Origin: an uncultured Chitinophagaceae bacterium
GTDB taxonomy: Bacteria > Bacteroidota > Bacteroidia > Chitinophagales > Chitinophagaceae
Length of the DNA: 7,900 nucleotides
Assembly: GCA_903832075.1 (NCBI GenBank)
Contig: CAILAF010000307.1
Span: 1-7,900 of the forward strand
Direction of reading: 5' to 3'
A model generated the notes under the pieces. That model worked only from the letters and a program-made list of their open reading frames with translations. It searched no databases and was not told where the DNA came from. This document shows positions 6,537-7,900 of the stretch, piece by piece. Every line of letters begins with the position of its first letter. Positions within the stretch are counted from its first letter, which is position 1. Position numbers and translations under genes: made by a program.

Positions 6537-7900
6537 ATGAGCGACGAAATAAAACACGAATGTGGACTTGCTTTCATTCGTTTACGTAAACCTTTCTCAC
6601 ATTATTTGCAGCAATATGGTACAGTTATGTATGGATTGAATAAACTGTATCTTTTAATGGAAAAACAACACAATCGCGGACAAGATGGTGCCGGTATTGC
6701 AGCTGTAAAATTAAATGTAGAACCCGGCTATCCGTTTTTATATCGTTATAGAAGCAATGCACAGCAACCTATTGCAGATATTTTTTTTCAATTAGGAAAA
6801 GAAGTACAAGAATTAGAAAAATACCAATCGGATATTAAACAACATCCCGGATTAATGAAAGGGCATTTGCCTTTTTTGGGTGAGTTGATATTGGGTCATT
6901 TGCGTTATGGAACTCAGGGAAAAAATAATGTTGAATTCTGTCATCCATTTATTAAAAGAAATACACAACCCGGTAGAAATATTGCATTAGCAGGAAATTT
7001 TAATTTGGTAAATACTGATGAATTATATGCATTATTAAATATTGAACCCGGCGAATTTCAAAAGCAAAGCGATTTGGCTGCAATGATGGAAGTGATACAT
7101 CATTTTTTAGTAATTGAAGATGAGAAAAATCCAAATGCTGCTAATCTTTCAAATGTTTTAAAAAAATCTTTGCCATTATTCGATGGCGGTTATACAGTTG
7201 GTGGTTTAATTGGTAATGGACACAGTTTTGTAATGCGTGATGCACATGGTATTCGTCCTGCTTATTATTATATCAATGATGAATTTATTGTGGCTGCAAG
7301 CGAACGTGCTGCTATCAGAACAACATTTAATGTTGGCGAGAATGAAGTGCTGGAATTGATGCCGGGCAATGCTTTGATGATTGATGATCAAGGCAATTAT
7401 TTAATTGAACAAGTAATTGAAGCAAAAGAAAGAAGAGCTTGTTCTTTTGAAAGAATTTATTTTTCTCGTGGTAGTGATGAAAAAATTTATCAGGAAAGAA
7501 TTGCATTGGGTTATCATTTGAGCAAGCGTGTATTGGAATTGATTAATTATGATTTAAAGAATACCATCTTCTCCTATATTCCCAATACAGCAGAAGTTGC
7601 TTTTTATGGATTGGTAAAAGGAATGGAAAATTATCTCAATCAAATTAAAGTGCAACGTATTTTAAATTGGGGAAATGATTTTAATGAAGAGAAGTTGCAC
7701 GAAATGATCAATAGAAAAATTCGTCAAGAAAAAATTGCTATTAAAGATGTTAAGCTGCGCACATTTATTACCGAAGATGCAAACAGAAATGAAATGGTGC
7801 AGCATGTGTACGATATAACTTATGGAACTGTTAGAAAAGGAGAAGATACTTTGGTAGTAATTGATGATAGCATTGATCGCGGTACTACTTTAAAAGAAAG
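6537..7900 (+). CDS. PurF-like amidophosphoribosyltransferase, 3'-truncated by the window
   Basis: Class II glutamine amidotransferase fused to a phosphoribosyltransferase domain, as in PurF, which makes phosphoribosylamine from PRPP and glutamine in the first step of purine synthesis. 454 residues are visible and the frame is still open at the end. The nucleophile is Cys9, in HECGLAF, so an eight-residue propeptide MSDEIKHE must be removed, as in B. subtilis PurF. Other motifs: NRGQDGAG (46-53), GHLRYGTQG (120-128), AGNFNLVN (152-159), RDAHGIRP (234-241), CSFERIYFSR (302-311), RTFI (408-411) and the PRPP loop VVIDDSIDRGTT (440-451). ATG 6537 is the only start after an in-frame stop at 6525-6527; no Shine-Dalgarno is visible. 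It resembles the long (about 620 aa) Bacteroidota type rather than classical PurF, so a paralogue with a shifted role is possible, and purF is not assigned. Confidence 0.9.
   Translation, partial: MSDEIKHECGLAFIRLRKPFSHYLQQYGTVMYGLNKLYLLMEKQHNRGQDGAGIAAVKLNVEPGYPFLYRYRSNAQQPIADIFFQLGKEVQELEKYQSDIKQHPGLMKGHLPFLGELILGHLRYGTQGKNNVEFCHPFIKRNTQPGRNIALAGNFNLVNTDELYALLNIEPGEFQKQSDLAAMMEVIHHFLVIEDEKNPNAANLSNVLKKSLPLFDGGYTVGGLIGNGHSFVMRDAHGIRPAYYYINDEFIVAASERAAIRTTFNVGENEVLELMPGNALMIDDQGNYLIEQVIEAKERRACSFERIYFSRGSDEKIYQERIALGYHLSKRVLELINYDLKNTIFSYIPNTAEVAFYGLVKGMENYLNQIKVQRILNWGNDFNEEKLHEMINRKIRQEKIAIKDVKLRTFITEDANRNEMVQHVYDITYGTVRKGEDTLVVIDDSIDRGTTLKE

Noticed and set aside
7206..7391. Minus-strand open frame within the PurF-like gene (also 6270-6488 within the reductase gene).
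   Set aside because: Antisense to conserved coding sequence, with no likeness to any family.

Overview
The window is AT-rich chromosomal DNA (roughly one third G+C by eye) from a member of the Bacteroidota. The evidence is the set of gene families (an IF-2 with a Gly/Arg/Gln-rich linker, a SurA-like PPIase whose signal peptide ends in ...SNAQ, and the long PurF-like amidotransferase typical of this phylum). Shine-Dalgarno sequences are nearly absent before the start codons, and matches to the Bacteroidota promoter -7 element TAnnTTTG are present. I cannot place it below phylum; an environmental Chitinophagales/Sphingobacteriales-like lineage is a guess. All seven genes lie on the + strand, and there is no gene-free stretch longer than about 100 bases.

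Layout. (1) 1-2495: infB, translation initiation factor IF-2, lacking its N-terminus because the window starts inside it, and closed by a terminator hairpin. (2) 2598-3968: a secreted SurA-like peptidyl-prolyl isomerase/chaperone with its own -7-like promoter element and a strong intrinsic terminator. (3) 4063-6481: a four-gene stress-type cluster made of a MarR-family regulator, a pirin-family cupin (YhhW-like), a cytoplasmic YceI-family protein and an NAD(P)H-dependent FMN reductase, closed by a long GC-rich terminator. (4) 6537-7900: a PurF-like amidophosphoribosyltransferase, cut off by the window end inside its PRPP-binding loop.

How the genes fit together. infB and the PPIase are housekeeping genes for translation and envelope protein folding. 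The marR cluster looks like an autoregulated unit. The same 18-bp sequence, two TACATGTA boxes 10 bp apart, sits immediately before marR, where it fills the space between the -33 and -7 promoter elements, and again (with two or three base changes) immediately before the pirin gene. The simplest reading is that the MarR protein represses both itself and the pirin-yceI-reductase operon until a ligand, perhaps a quinone, flavonoid or other electrophile, releases it. The ligand is inference only.

Nothing here looks like a wholly new system: there is no CRISPR array, mobile element, RNA gene or defence locus. The points most worth following up are the duplicated operator with a possibly leaderless marR, the altered oxyanion-hole motif in the PurF-like enzyme, and the terminator lying almost against the purF-like start codon.
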